Below are positions 24,401 through 34,129 of a stretch of DNA of 64,000 nt, piece by piece; the stretch's first letter is position 1, and each line of letters opens with the position of its first letter. Position numbers and translations under genes: made by a program. The DNA is from Basidiobolus meristosporus CBS 931.73. Lineage: Eukaryota > Basidiobolomycota > Basidiobolomycetes > Basidiobolales > Basidiobolaceae. The notes below the pieces were generated by a model. The model searched no databases and was not told where the DNA came from. It saw only the letters and a list, made by a program, of their open reading frames with translations. The DNA lies in contig MCFE01000032.1 of NCBI GenBank assembly GCA_002104905.1, positions 1 to 64,000 of the forward strand. The letters are read 5' to 3'.

Positions 24401-25144
24401 CACGAGTTAGAAGGTTACGAAGACACCCTTGCATCCTCGGTCCCTTGCAGATTCTTGGTGGAGATGCAATGGGAGAGAAAGAAGATATTCAAATGCAGGT
24501 GTCGTGTCATAGATATCCAGGAAATTACCTTGCGCACGACTTGTCTTAATTGTGAAAACATAGTTCGAGATGGTAAGTGTTTGTTGGGCTGCAGACAGAA
24601 GGAGGTGTCGATTTGCGGAGAAGCCAGAGTGAATGTGGAAGACGGCACGCTCGAGGCACAGGTGACGTTCCAGGATAAAGACGAGATCTTTAAATTATTG
24701 AAGCTGAGCAACCGAATGATGGAACGCTTAGTGAAAGCTATCCGGAGAGCAGGCGAGCTGTCGTACCGGATAACTCCTCATTGGCAAACCAATTTTGACT
24801 CGGAGTTGGCTTCTGAACATGAAACACTAATGATCGACATGAAGTCCGATGAGGAGCGTTTTCTACAGCATCTTTGTCTCGGAAGCAGAGTCAAAAATGA
24901 ATTGGTACTGTTTGTTCAAAAGATCACTGGAGGAGATGCCTATTCCAAGTCTGGGGAAGTCGAGGCAAGAGATGCCACGAGATCCAAGTATTATGTGAAG
25001 ACGGTTCGACTCAACGGCGCGACAAGCATCCAAACCTTGACTGCTAGTAAATTGGTGTTAAAAGCGGTGAAGGTACAGGAGATTACCACACTGGCAGAAA
25101 CACTGTTGGTGTTGAATGAGCTGGAGGGTCTTTTGCCAGCATAA
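21437..25144 (+). CDS. CTC1: CTC1-like subunit of the telomeric CST complex
   Basis: This is a single uninterrupted frame of 1235 residues, close to human CTC1 (about 1217). The identification rests on collinear patches. A LLGVLQGAPNGELQLSDLSG block resembles the CTC1 OB-fold strand pair. A VDLYLDLDKF...GAIPGQIITVRKA..KCSESGNVYTIFTPSTYIS region is followed by a zinc ribbon with CLNC at about 1036-1039 and GKCLLGC at about 1047-1052. An ARVNVEDGTLEAQVTF strand then follows, in the same order and spacing as the C-terminal OB folds of CTC1. The N-terminus also looks OB-like. CTC1, STN1 and TEN1 bind single-stranded telomeric DNA and recruit polymerase alpha-primase for C-strand fill-in. Ascomycete yeasts use Cdc13 as large subunit. 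A different multi-OB protein such as RPA1 is the main alternative; its length and zinc-ribbon spacing fit less well. Confidence 0.82.
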   Translation: MGPFKVIQVNDLITFRGNKRPLDSSESKFPFYPVLFGIVSLDTHNVSPYCKTLVFQDSSGTVRCYCPTYDETWLQRKVCLYSWNIVPLSHDMDRKRDPLSIALELLESPIAIDTDRFLQFASRPFSLNELRQLQVPELPVHFDPLLLSDCKAVTVLQLHQQFSSNVSPTPLDIENARNIFLYARVKSKSVLHRKKHSTTCFFLELEEAAVHNFPGSTVHLVFKGPYVIGQFYRMEVNEVYLFANLKVQTIFSRKPYARKVLAFDNQATKVLHATHPLVGTYLKKYSSQSPDRHRPGQDPALIDPHYTWTHVPPEKSSIIRGAVITYTGQISQVIDMVLGIFVLDEKYLLYLSHDPSFAPFSGLRIGTAIRLFNVHILVFNKASETCQVYFKRFLSAPPNYAIFVACTYSTVNIVTFSEKEVVARLPKFGSKFAPPRSRTRFNTIDLIHYQTLYYRMKDKFPGAFEDAHLLGPVDSGDHHQSGSDPNSSLLVLLLSRLGYTPYTRDLYREFFEHHQHCSTCVERYPTFSFPMLKEVLEKVGQCNGDGALGVEGVAIENKVSIRILRNTDEALNKTSLLGVLQGAPNGELQLSDLSGEVYATMLTDKEGRSEELRPEFLNNVWVIPEYEVVIENLGINLAHAEERLARTYVRFDISHAFCISKHGLEKPLIGPFPDEQQRHYLFRVKHIFPVKISFGVNNEAELSTLVEGTGQEIQPDAVPSRHLDAAATARPMFLRFTSDSMNLFPGLQIEQMYLCRNIIPFIEPGAADENPDKVEPSKPRRVSRSHPTKFNAFLVKAFSRIERVTIPTEASKAGPDQQAASAPEHMDPNKDTLDPSAEPIMEVSEIYALFEDSSAQEGVNQGLREAGKAGKMISFRGKVLKKEVKPSKARSFYTNEWHLFAFQNFGIGTGKGKQTLLLKIQDLANTTAVDLYLDLDKFVFPLGAIPGQIITVRKAALKCSESGNVYTIFTPSTYISTGTQRPIPTSMLHELEGYEDTLASSVPCRFLVEMQWERKKIFKCRCRVIDIQEITLRTTCLNCENIVRDGKCLLGCRQKEVSICGEARVNVEDGTLEAQVTFQDKDEIFKLLKLSNRMMERLVKAIRRAGELSYRITPHWQTNFDSELASEHETLMIDMKSDEERFLQHLCLGSRVKNELVLFVQKITGGDAYSKSGEVEARDATRSKYYVKTVRLNGATSIQTLTASKLVLKAVKVQEITTLAETLLVLNELEGLLPA

Positions 25145-25741
25145 CATATGCTGTGTCTGGCCACGAATCGATCTACCTTGCTCTCTTGTTATATTTGTAC
25201 TTTTAGTTTACATAGATGCGACAGTGCTTCAATTCCTATGCATCGATTGTGTTGCGGTGATTGAATTAAACCAATTCTCCTCATGACCACCTTCGCTTTC
25301 AGAACAAACACCCGACAAGTGTTCGCTGGTCGGCGTGGATGAATGTAAAGACCTGAGGATGCGAGGTCAGGCTACGATGCCGAATACACGGCCAGTGCTT
25401 TTGCATCATCTCCAAGCACAGCACCGCATACTACTTTCCGAGTATGGAAAATTGCTTGAAGTGGCAAATGCCCTCGATTTGTGCTGGCCACGGCCAATCA
25501 TGGCATGAAGAATCAGATGATGTACGCTCTGCCGCTGAGCAGCGCGTTATCTGAATCTCACCAGCACTCATGATGTAGATGAGAATCCAAGACTGGAATG
25601 GAAAATGGAAATATTGGATAAGGGATTGTCTAGGAATGGCATGAATATCATGTGTGGGCACTGGTTTGGGTTGTTATTTGCCGGCTATATATATGTCGTT
25701 TGCGGCCAACCTTCGATGTTCTACCCCTTTTCCTTTCGACC
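25145..25741. other. Intergenic region between CTC1 and lipase
   Basis: Both flanking genes read rightwards, so this holds the CTC1 terminator side and the lipase promoter. No coding region was recognised. Confidence 0.5.
25684..25695 (+). promoter_or_regulatory. TATA box of the lipase gene
   Basis: GGCTATATATATG lies about 55 bases before the chosen lipase ATG at 25742. It supports that start rather than the in-frame ATG at 25652, which would lie upstream of the TATA element. Confidence 0.5.
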
Positions 25742-26785
25742 ATGGACACAGTACGTCAATTGTTTTTCAACACCTTCACCGTCGTTGTTGAGCCCCTACT
25801 CTTTCAGCTATCCAGCTACCAGCCCTCGGACCTGACGTACGGGCGTAGCGTTGTTCCTTACAACGAGCACGAGCTGAAGCTCCACTGCAAAGATTACATC
25901 CATGAGGAGCACAAGATCGACTTCAAGTCGGAGTACATTAACCCGAATGTAACCTCCTTCATTTATTACCAGACCATTCAGTCGACAAAGGTCACACCGA
26001 GAAACACTGACATCGTGCTTGTACACGGGCTCCACGAGTACGGCGGCAGGCTATTGGAGTTTGCTCATGGCTACCTCGAGCATGGCTTCCGCCTGGTTGT
26101 CCTGGATCTGCCTGGGTTCGGAAGATCCAGCGGCCTGCCGGGTTATTTCACCAACACCAGGGTGTTTTCGGAGGCCGTCCACACGGTTGTTCAAGATCTG
26201 AAGGCGCGAAACACTGGAGCGGAGAGAAAGCTCTTCGTTTGTGGCGGCTCATTGGGTGGGTACGTTTCCTTGAGATATGCCCTTGACCATCCGGAAGGTC
26301 TGACTGCCATCGCGGTCCAGGCTCCCTTGATCTACGTATCGCCTGAGAGCAGGCCTCCGAAGGTGGTGGAGTACATTGGCCAGCTGGTGCTGCCGATTCT
26401 TGGAAGACTTCCTATTGTTGAGGGGAACAAAGGGAAGAATTCTAGTGATCCGCGTGTTGACGAGGAGTTCGAGAACGATCCCATGGGGTACCACGGGAAT
26501 GTGCGAGTCGCCTCGGGATTGTCCATGCTGAGCGGGATTGAGGCACTCCGCCAAGACCTGGAGAAGTTGAACGTTCCTTTTTTGGCCCAGCATGGTGACC
26601 ACGACCGAGCCACCAACTACCATGGGTCCATTGAGTTGATGGAAAAGGCCAAGCTCCCGGACTCGAAAAAGAAGCTCATCATCTACAAGGGGTGTGAGCA
26701 CGACATGTTCCGGGACGCCCAGGGCCCCGATGTACTAAGGGATCTTATGGACTGGTTGGTTGAGCGCGACAACGAAAGCAACTAG
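25742..26785 (+). CDS. Monoacylglycerol-lipase-like alpha/beta hydrolase
   Basis: This is an intronless frame of 347 residues from MDTVRQ. It has the alpha/beta hydrolase (Hydrolase_4) layout: oxyanion HGLHEYGGR near residue 95, LDLPGFGRSSG, nucleophile Ser170 in CGGSLGG, Asp288 in QHGDHDRATN and His320 in YKGCEHDMF. The triad is complete and in the expected order. Family members such as Yju3/MGLL release glycerol and fatty acid from monoacylglycerols at lipid droplets and the ER. An N-terminal hydrophobic stretch (LFFNTFTVVVEPLLF) could associate with membranes. A longer start at 25652 would add 30 residues but lies before the TATA box. The gene is convergent with the next gene. Confidence 0.9.
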   Translation: MDTVRQLFFNTFTVVVEPLLFQLSSYQPSDLTYGRSVVPYNEHELKLHCKDYIHEEHKIDFKSEYINPNVTSFIYYQTIQSTKVTPRNTDIVLVHGLHEYGGRLLEFAHGYLEHGFRLVVLDLPGFGRSSGLPGYFTNTRVFSEAVHTVVQDLKARNTGAERKLFVCGGSLGGYVSLRYALDHPEGLTAIAVQAPLIYVSPESRPPKVVEYIGQLVLPILGRLPIVEGNKGKNSSDPRVDEEFENDPMGYHGNVRVASGLSMLSGIEALRQDLEKLNVPFLAQHGDHDRATNYHGSIELMEKAKLPDSKKKLIIYKGCEHDMFRDAQGPDVLRDLMDWLVERDNESN

Positions 26786-27382
26786 ATGTCGTTGCAAAGG
26801 CTTGCTCTCCGTGCGGAGGAGGCGGCATATTCTCCTGCTCAGGTGTCTTGTATGTCTGCTCGAATAGGTCATAAATAACTACCTGTCGACGAGGAAATCT
26901 CAATCATTGTTGCCAAGACGGCATTGCCCCGACTGAATGTTAAGATTCACGCACCAATTGAAGCAACTCCACAATAAACTTGCCAATGCATCGTTGGAAC
27001 AAGATCAGCCCAGCAGCCCTGAGCGTGACAGGTGGCTTTGTTAGTATAGGCCGAGCGTCTACATCATTTTGTGCTTGGCGGTCATGGGTTGTGGTTGGTG
27101 TGGATGTTGGCCATTCAGGTCCTGAGGGCCGTGTTCATCTGGATTATATTGCCTGAAGTGTCATCCAGCTGGATGCGCAAGCCGAAGTCAAGAGATGGGA
27201 GGAGGGTCGTGGGTGCGCCACTTCTGGCAACCAATAGACCACAGATGATTTATTCTATTGAGTGGCTGCTGAATACAGTATTCAAACCAGTGCTTGATCT
27301 TACATAGAATTGTTCGGATAACAACCATGCCCGCGGCACTTCTGCCAGTACGCTCTGTCGGGACGCCAAGTCCAGACGGTCT
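26786..27382. other. Spacer between convergent genes
   Basis: Downstream regions of the lipase (+) and the 314-residue gene (-). A plus-strand frame at 27071-27307 lies here without domain or splice support. I see no gene. Confidence 0.5.
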
Positions 27383-28625
27383 CTAGACCGCAACAAAGTG
27401 TAGTAGCTCCCTGATACTGTCGTCAACTGTGGCCATTTCCTTGTACTGGGTGGGTTCAGAGCCATACGTGGTAGGATGAATTAGTCCTAGCAGCGGGGAG
27501 ATAACACAACGGGGATTACCTTCAGGAGGATCGGTTTTTCGAACCGACAGGATATCACTTCAAGGAAGTTTACCAAGTTCACCTCAAACGCTTTCAATGG
27601 GTAGGTCGAGTCGAGGTAATCCACCAGCTCCTGGAAACTGGAGGAGTCGTCCCCCAGCAACTGCAGCTACCAAACCAAATATCCCTGGTGAGAACCACCT
27701 CATGCAGCCACGCAGCTGGCCGACTTGTAAGAAATACCTCTTGTTTGCGCTCCTGACATTCCTCGAAATAGATACTCAGCTGCTTGCTTTCTCGCCATAG
27801 CATACTGTTGGGATTGGTGCGATACTTGAACACGCTCTCCAGCACAAAGCCCAGGTTTCGCTTATCACATATCCAACTCTCTATGACCGCCTGTTTGATT
27901 GATAACATCGATCAGCTCGCCAGTCTTCGTGATGCTTCGGGAGAGGGGTATAGTGTCACGCCTTACCTGAGTCTGAAATTCCAGGAATAAGTCATACCAC
28001 GTCGACAGCACCGAAATCTCCTCTTCCTCCGATTCTCTGAGCACCTGCTCGTAGATCAGCTGGGAAACCTTGAGAAACAAGGGAATGCTTTGCAACAAGC
28101 CCGAACGCTTGCTAAAGTAACTGGCTTCGCCCACGCAGCGCTTACACTGGCTATCCCGGTGTAGTCTACAGAGAAATCCTCCAGCAGCAGGCCTCTCCCT
28201 CTCCCCCTCGGTCGCATCGGGAGGTGTGCGTTCCACCCTGAGCTCTTCGTCTCCCCTCCCAAACGCCATGTTCAAGCATTTGGTCAGGTACTGGCGGAGA
28301 GAGAGCTGCGGGATGTGCTCGAAGGAGATCTTCCCATGTTCCAACAGGGCTGGGTTAAGCGGAAGGGGATTTTTAGGGTACAAACTGGCACTGGAGAGAG
28401 GTGGTGCTGAAAGGGCTTACCACGAATGACGGTGACGAGTTTCTCCGACGAATTGAGGATCTCCACGATCTTGTTGTACGTAGAGGTCTCCTCCTCCAAG
28501 GTGTGGGCTTCGGATAGGGCAAGGCTGGCTTGTTTTAAGCGGAGTTCGGTCAACTGATGGAGCAGGTATTCCAACACCATCCCATTGAGTAACCCCTCTT
28601 CTTCAGGGCTGTGCTTGCTCTTCAT
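27383..28625 (-). CDS. Unrecognised conserved-looking protein, five exons
   Basis: The gene is complement(join(27383..27445,27520..27660,27738..27890,27967..28349,28421..28625)), 314 residues. All five exons fuse in frame with GT-AG junctions (donors GTAAGC, GTAAGG, GTATTT, GTAATC), which argues strongly that it is real. The protein is mostly helical: an N-terminal helix-rich part (LLNGMVLEYLLHQLTELRL), a charged linker, a CKRC pair inside HRDSQCKRCVGEASYF, then leucine-rich helices (LLQSIPLFLKVSQLIYEQVL, STWYDLFLEFQTQ). It ends in IRELLHFVAV. No signal peptide or membrane segment is seen. I do not recognise the family. An armadillo/HEAT-like or adaptor fold is only a guess from helicity. It shares the minus strand with the DDHD phospholipase gene upstream. 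Confidence 0.75.
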
Positions 28626-29246
28626 GGTTGCGGTGAGTTGGGAACAGCGCGTGTGGCTAAGCTGGAGCTGGACGCGTGAGCCGCAGGGAGCTGGCGTGAT
28701 GAGGGATATCGCTGGACGTTCTGATTGTTTCCACTCTGCTGCGATTGGAGGGGACAGGAGCCAAATCTAAACATTGGGATTTAGTGATTGAATCCACGAT
28801 CATACGATCCCTCCGTCACCATCGCCATTGTTATCGCCCTACATGGGACATTGGATCATGGCTGACTCTCCAACGCCGTGTTGCTGGTTGGATCCCCGCA
28901 ACCAGGTTCCACACACGGCGTACTTATCGCCTTCCAGCGGTCTACACATGACACACACCATTGTGACAAAGACGGTTGGTTATCAAGGGATCAGACATAA
29001 AGAACCAATGGTTGATCTGGGAAGTTTAGTTGGCCATCAAATGTAGTGGGTCACGAGGTTTTCTGAACTAGACATCTTGTGCCAGGTGGGTGTATCTTGG
29101 GCCATAGGGGTTACTGGGTAGTGGGCGCTGGGGTAATAAGTTGAAGGGCGAAGTAGTTCCGAGATAAATAACTTCAGGCCTCAGAGAATCAAAAGGTCTA
29201 GCTTCTATACGACTAAATTGCTGCCACTCGAATGCCAAAAGTGGAC

Positions 29247-29280
29247 GGGGTGGGGACAGGGGTGGGGACAGGGGCAGGGG
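29247..29280 (+). repeat. Short G-run minisatellite, G-quadruplex motif
   Basis: Six runs of four G separated by T, ACA or CA, built on two copies of a 12-base GGGGTGGGGACA unit, lie 34 bases beyond the stop of the DDHD gene. The pattern satisfies the usual four-tract G-quadruplex rule. Confidence 0.7.
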
Positions 29281-29313
29281 CATGGAGTGGGAGAGGGATA
29301 AGGATTAGGGTTT

Positions 29314-31540
29314 CTAACGAATCCGTTTCAGGATGTGGTAGGCCACATCTCGGTTATTCCAGTAGGAAAAGTGCGCGCGCGATCCCAACACGTACTGGTG
29401 GGATACATAATCCATGAAATTCCCTTGCAGCACAAAGTCTACCCGATGCTTGATGTGGGGGTGCTTCTTGAAGGGCAAGGGATCCTCGGTGGTCGAGCTA
29501 GATTCGACGGTCCCACAGCTAGAATCGACGGTCACCTCAAACATCGGGGATAAGGTGTCGGCAACTGTCAACCCACCGTCGGTCTCAACGTAGAGCTCGT
29601 TAAAGATCGTCTCCATCGTTTCCACTGGGCTGTCCATCAAGTCAGCTTCAAGCACAGTCTCGGGCTGGTCTGAGAATTGATAGCACACTTCTTCCCGGTT
29701 TTCCTCCTCCGGTGCCTCCCTACTGGCCAGCCCCGGAAGATTCGAGGACATCCTTTTCAAGGCCCCAAAGAACTTCTGAGTTGCTTGTCCCGCCGTATTC
29801 AGCGGAACCCACGAAGCAGCGGTGGTGCTCGCAGCATGATCCTCCGAAGAAGTGATCATAAAGCTGGACATCAGCTCCCGGCCGTTTTCACAATAATAAA
29901 TGGACTCGCTTAGTGGACCATCGCCCCCGTCTTGGACGTGCTCCTCGCCATCCTCAGGGGCATCCGGGTAGCCGGATTCCTCGCTCATATCCATGTGAAC
30001 GCTCAAATGGCTCTCCACCACTTCAGCGACACCTTGGCTCGACTCGAGGGATGGGGAACCCGTGTCTCCTGCTACCATATTGGTCCGGTTGGAGGACTCG
30101 GCTTCCAAGGGCTCGTCTTGAGCGCTCGACTGCGGCAACAGGGTGATGACATCCACCCCAAGCTCTTTGTCCTCCTGGATCTGCATGACCCTTTTGGTGT
30201 CCTTGAATGTGATTCTGTGGCCTTGCTTAAAAAAGCTCTTCGGAAGGAATATCGCGTTCTGGCGAAACTGTTGTACGTAGGACATGAGCTCCAAGACCGC
30301 ATTGAATTGCCGGTTGATGCCGCTCAGCATCTTGTCGATCATCTGGGGAGGACTGACCGAGGGAAACGCGGGTAGCGTTAACCGAGAGGTGACATTGACA
30401 AACACGAAGTCCTCATACGAAGGCATCTTAAAAGGGAACAGGGTTCTTTCCTGGCTAGTGTCAAGCGGATGTGGGCTGATTTCCTTGTACCTGTCCTCTA
30501 TCAGCGGCTCCACGCGATAACCCTGATTTAGACATAAACCGATGATGGTGAGCACTGGGTACTAGGATGATTGACGGGGAGGGGGTTGGAGCCAGATACT
30601 TACAACGGGGTCGTACGGGTGGAAGATGTTGTTGAAGGTGCAGCCTTCGGGAACCTGGTAGGACTCGAATCTTTGGTTCCTCAGGACCATCATGAATCCG
30701 ATCGGGCTACCCAAGGCAAAGAAATTCGAGGGCTGAAACTTCAGCCTAGGAACCTCGAACAGGATTTGGCTGTAATCCCCTGCGTTCGCCTTCATCTCCT
30801 GGTGGGCAAGTATATCGTAACAGCATACCCCGCCCAGACTGTAGCCCACCAGTGAGAAGGTCCCCTCGTAGTCGGGATGGTCTTTCATGAACTTCTCGTA
30901 GGTGTTGTTGAGTGCGTGGGCCACCGTTTCCACGATCACTTGGCCATACGGCTTGGAGCAGTAGAACAACACGTCAGCGAGGATGTTGTTATTGACGCTA
31001 CGCATGAATTGGCAGGTCGGTAGACTAACGTTGTTCAGGTCACTGTTGGAAAGAGGTGTGAGCTCTTGCGGTAAGGGGACTTGGACCTGACGTCCAAACA
31101 AACTTACTTGTCCACTATCTCGTGGAGTACGTTGTGCCACTCTTGTGTCAAACCGAGATGAGTTATGGTCCGGCTATGGTGCACGGAAAGTGGGACCACC
31201 TACCTATGGGGAATATCTCGATGGCTCCGTACTCCTCGAACTTTTCGTTCTGCACTTCGGCCAAGCTACCTTTTAGGTTTTCGACTGGAAGAGAGGGGTT
31301 ACTGGTGGTACAGACAAGAGCCGTAACGAACATGGGTATTTACGGTGATTGAGAAAGTAGCCACCATTTCCTATGCTGGGCCCTATCCCATGTACAACAA
31401 ACATCACATGTCGAACTACAAGAGGTCACCCAACGGGGGGGGGATTAGTCAATTATAGGTCGAGGTTCGACTTCACCGCACTCCATCCTACCTGGGACGT
31501 CTCGTTTTTGAAACTCATCGAACAGACTCTGGGTCAACAT
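29314..31540 (-). CDS. DDHD-domain phospholipase (PA-PLA1 type), six exons
   Basis: The gene is complement(join(29314..30522,30604..31042,31108..31141,31204..31284,31344..31415,31492..31540)), 627 residues, with every junction in frame. Family landmarks in order: FVVHGIGP (exon 2), EWHNVL (exon 4), VLFYCSKPYGQVIVETVA, nucleophile motif GYSLGG, FALGSPIGFM, and NIFHPYDPV joined across the intron at 30523-30603 to GYRVEPLI. The DDHD domain ends with HRVDFVLQ and the SYWNNRDVAYHIL segment. These enzymes hydrolyse phosphatidic acid and related phospholipids at the sn-1 position and act at Golgi, ER or mitochondria. The start at 31540 puts the HGIG motif only about 20 residues in, so the N-terminus is much shorter than in DDHD1/DDHD2. 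More upstream exons may be missing from this model. Confidence 0.93.
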
Positions 31541-32389
31541 GTATGGTGCGCTTGAAGGCTACGGTGGGTGCGGAAGGGAAATCGGGTCGCAAGGAAAGGG
31601 GGGGTTCACGAGTGTTTGAGTGGGCGGGTGTGTTCTGTGGTTAAGAGGTAGGTTGAGGTTTGTAGGGACTGCGTTTTCAATGGTGTGGCCGATTAAAAGC
31701 GGGAGGTGAATGGAAGGAAGTACAGGTGCGAGATGTCCAGTGCTTGAGGGGATGTGGAACCCAAAATCGGCGCTGCCATGTGTTTACCACCAACACTATG
31801 ATATCATCGGAATGTTGGTCAGGTGCTCAATAAACCTCCGTAGTTGTGAGGATCGTGGAAAACAATGGGATCACGCTTCCCTTGTAGAGATGTTCGTTAG
31901 CGGTGTGATTGTGCAGCGAGCAAGGGGAGGTCATCACTGGCCAATCAGGAGGTCGGGAAAGCAGTCTTGATTCCACCACCAGTGAGTTCATCTGTCCCAA
32001 GATCTCGATCCACGTTTGCTCCTGTCGCCGTTGTCGATTACTAAATCAATCAGCGACTGGCGTGATTCACTAGTGGGGCAATCTCAGAGAATGATTGGTA
32101 TCATACTCGCTTATTAGACCTCCTCTGAATGACTGGTTTTATTCAAGTCGCAGAGATGAGGATGGCTATGATGATCATATGTTACTAACTGAATCCGCTT
32201 ACCAGTGAAATGTGCTGGATTCTCATGTGTTGCAGTTGACCACAGGTGCATATATCATACTCTGACCAAGTGACATGTGGCTTTCGAGTACCAACTTCAG
32301 TTCAATCCAATCATCAGTACTCTTTTAGCGTTGTGGTATATAAATGGTTAAAGTGTAAGATAAATATTTGCAACCGCAACCATACCAGC
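31541..32389. other. Last CG-containing spacer before the repeat compartment
   Basis: Non-coding by inspection. CG dinucleotides are still present (for example near 32286, 32331 and 32372) and then stop. It holds the DDHD upstream region and no other feature I can support. Confidence 0.5.
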
Positions 32390-32479
32390 AGTTCTTTTCA
32401 CTTAAGATATATCCAATATTGCTAAGTTATGAATTCCCCCCCCCAAGATTTAGTTTGCAAGATACTGTCTAATTCTTAG

Positions 32480-32700
32480 ATTTCCAACAGTCAGGAAGCT
32501 GACAGTATTTCAAACTTGTCCAAAAGCCTCCAAACATTGCACACAGCTTCCTGGGGCCTTTCTTTAAACATTCTGTCATTAGCTTTATAAAGTTTCCCTA
32601 AAAATGAAAATACTTTATTTGAACTCAATAAAACTGGTGTGTATCATGCAATTCTTCTAGTTCCCCAATTCACTTCCAACACTTCCTAAAATCTTGCAAT
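32480..32700 (+). repeat. LTR-like fragment
   Basis: The end of this segment (CACTTCCAACACTTCC, then AAAATCTTGCAA) resembles the right ends of the copia LTRs at 35157-35502 and 53574-53917. AATAAA stands about 70 bases before its end, as in those LTRs. It also matches the relic at 131-377. No left end is recognisable. From 32700 to 33190 I see no clear feature. Confidence 0.4.
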
Positions 32701-33189
32701 GGGTTGTGTACTCCAGGTTTGCTGTTCTTGGTTGTCCATCTTGTGCTTCTGAATACTGCCACTAGTCTGGAGAAAGACTGCCCTGCCTATAATACCATTC
32801 TGATGTCAAATATTACAGCTCTTACTACATGTACTATGCTCATGGGATATTGCTTTGTAGACAATGTCTTTGTCTTTCAGAAGCTCTGAGAAGGTCTACA
32901 GTCAAACCAGAAGGTGAAGAACTAATGAAAAAGAAAGCAAAGAAGTACCAAGGGTTGATATGCCCCTATGAAAAATAATTGTAATGACCCTGTCAAAGGG
33001 CTGTCACAAAATTTAAATCCTGTGACTAAGAGGTATTGATCCTGTCATGATACCATGCAAAGACTGTTAAACAAAATTGCACCCCAGATTTCATCAAACA
33101 TTGGGTCAAAATTTCTCATTACACCAATACACAAGTGGGTTTTAATTGGTTCTCTGTCAATTCTCTCACTTTCTGATCCCAGACACTCA

Positions 33190-34125
33190 ATCAGCTCCTA
33201 CATTTGTGTACATTGATTGGCTATTACCTCTTTTCACACTCACTTCATGACTCAACCAATGCTCTTACTTTACATGCATACAAATTGGTTTTTTTTCATT
33301 GAAGCTTCAGTTGTAACTCAGTTGCCAATTGAACTGACCTATACAAACCCCTATACCTAATGCTAACATTAAGCTCAAACCCACACTCAACAAGTTACTC
33401 CATTGAAATCCATCATTCAATTAGTGTTTCTGCTGTAGCACCCTTTTTTCACAACTTTGGTGGGAACCCTACAGCTTTATGCCATTGTTTGTTCACTGGT
33501 TCCCATACATCCCAGTCTTTAGCCAGCACTGCAAGGTCTAGCACCTCATCTGCCAGTCTTTGCAATATCCAAGTGTGTTTTCTTGAGCACTGCTCTTGGA
33601 GTAGTGCTGCAACCTCTTGGTGTGCCTATTAATGTTCCAAAATTCTACTGTAGGCATTGTGATAGTCTTTTGAGTTCTTGATTTTATTGCTTTGTTTGTC
33701 TATGGGATCTCCACTCTGTCTACAATAGAGGACATGGAGGCTGTGGTAAATAAATTGCCTTTCTCTGCAAGCTCATCTACCTTACTGAAGTATTGCTCCA
33801 CTGGCTGCACCTTCCCCTCTGGTGAAAACAGTAGTTGTCTACTTAGTAATTCTTCTTGGCTAATGTGGGATTCAGCCTGTTCTGGGCTGATGGCATTAAC
33901 TGATGAGAACTGCAGCTTTTTTTGCATGCTTCCCAGTCTCTGGCTTGGTTAAACTTTTCACCTTTCTCTTTATCACTGCAAGGTCTCTCACTGCTACTTT
34001 GACTGACTGCTACTTGTATTATATTATGTTTTTTCCTTAATAAGTACTGCACTGGTGCATCTCTTTTTGCCTGCTTATCCCTTACCAGCATTCTTCTGGC
34101 TACCTGACATTTCTTTGCTATGTAA
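33190..34125 (-). pseudogene. Repeat-family ORF X, copy 1 (truncated)
   Basis: The minus-strand reading gives KKCQVARRMLVRDKQAKRDA, then CKKSCSSHQL, QEELLSRQLLF and KVDELAEKGNLFTTASMSSIVDRVEI. All have counterparts in the same order in copy 2 at 59985-62142, and the DNA stays similar down to about 33190. Frameshifts and stops break it. Its upstream part is cut at about 34125 by a copia LTR. The protein is basic and Ser/Lys/Gln-rich. I do not recognise it; it may be an accessory ORF of a transposon. Confidence 0.55.
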
Positions 34126-34129
34126 AATA

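Noticed and set aside
21437-25144. RPA1 (replication protein A large subunit) as identity
   Set aside because: RPA1 is about half this length, and the zinc-ribbon surroundings here match the CTC1 order better.
27071-27307. Plus-strand 78-codon frame as a small membrane protein gene
   Set aside because: It sits between convergent genes, has no TATA or splice support and no recognisable family.
29300-29312. AGGATTAGGGTTTC as telomeric repeat
   Set aside because: Only a single TTAGGG unit is present, so no interstitial telomere array is supported.
30571-30855. Plus-strand frame opposite the DDHD lipase
   Set aside because: It is an antisense shadow of the exon encoding the GYSLGG motif.
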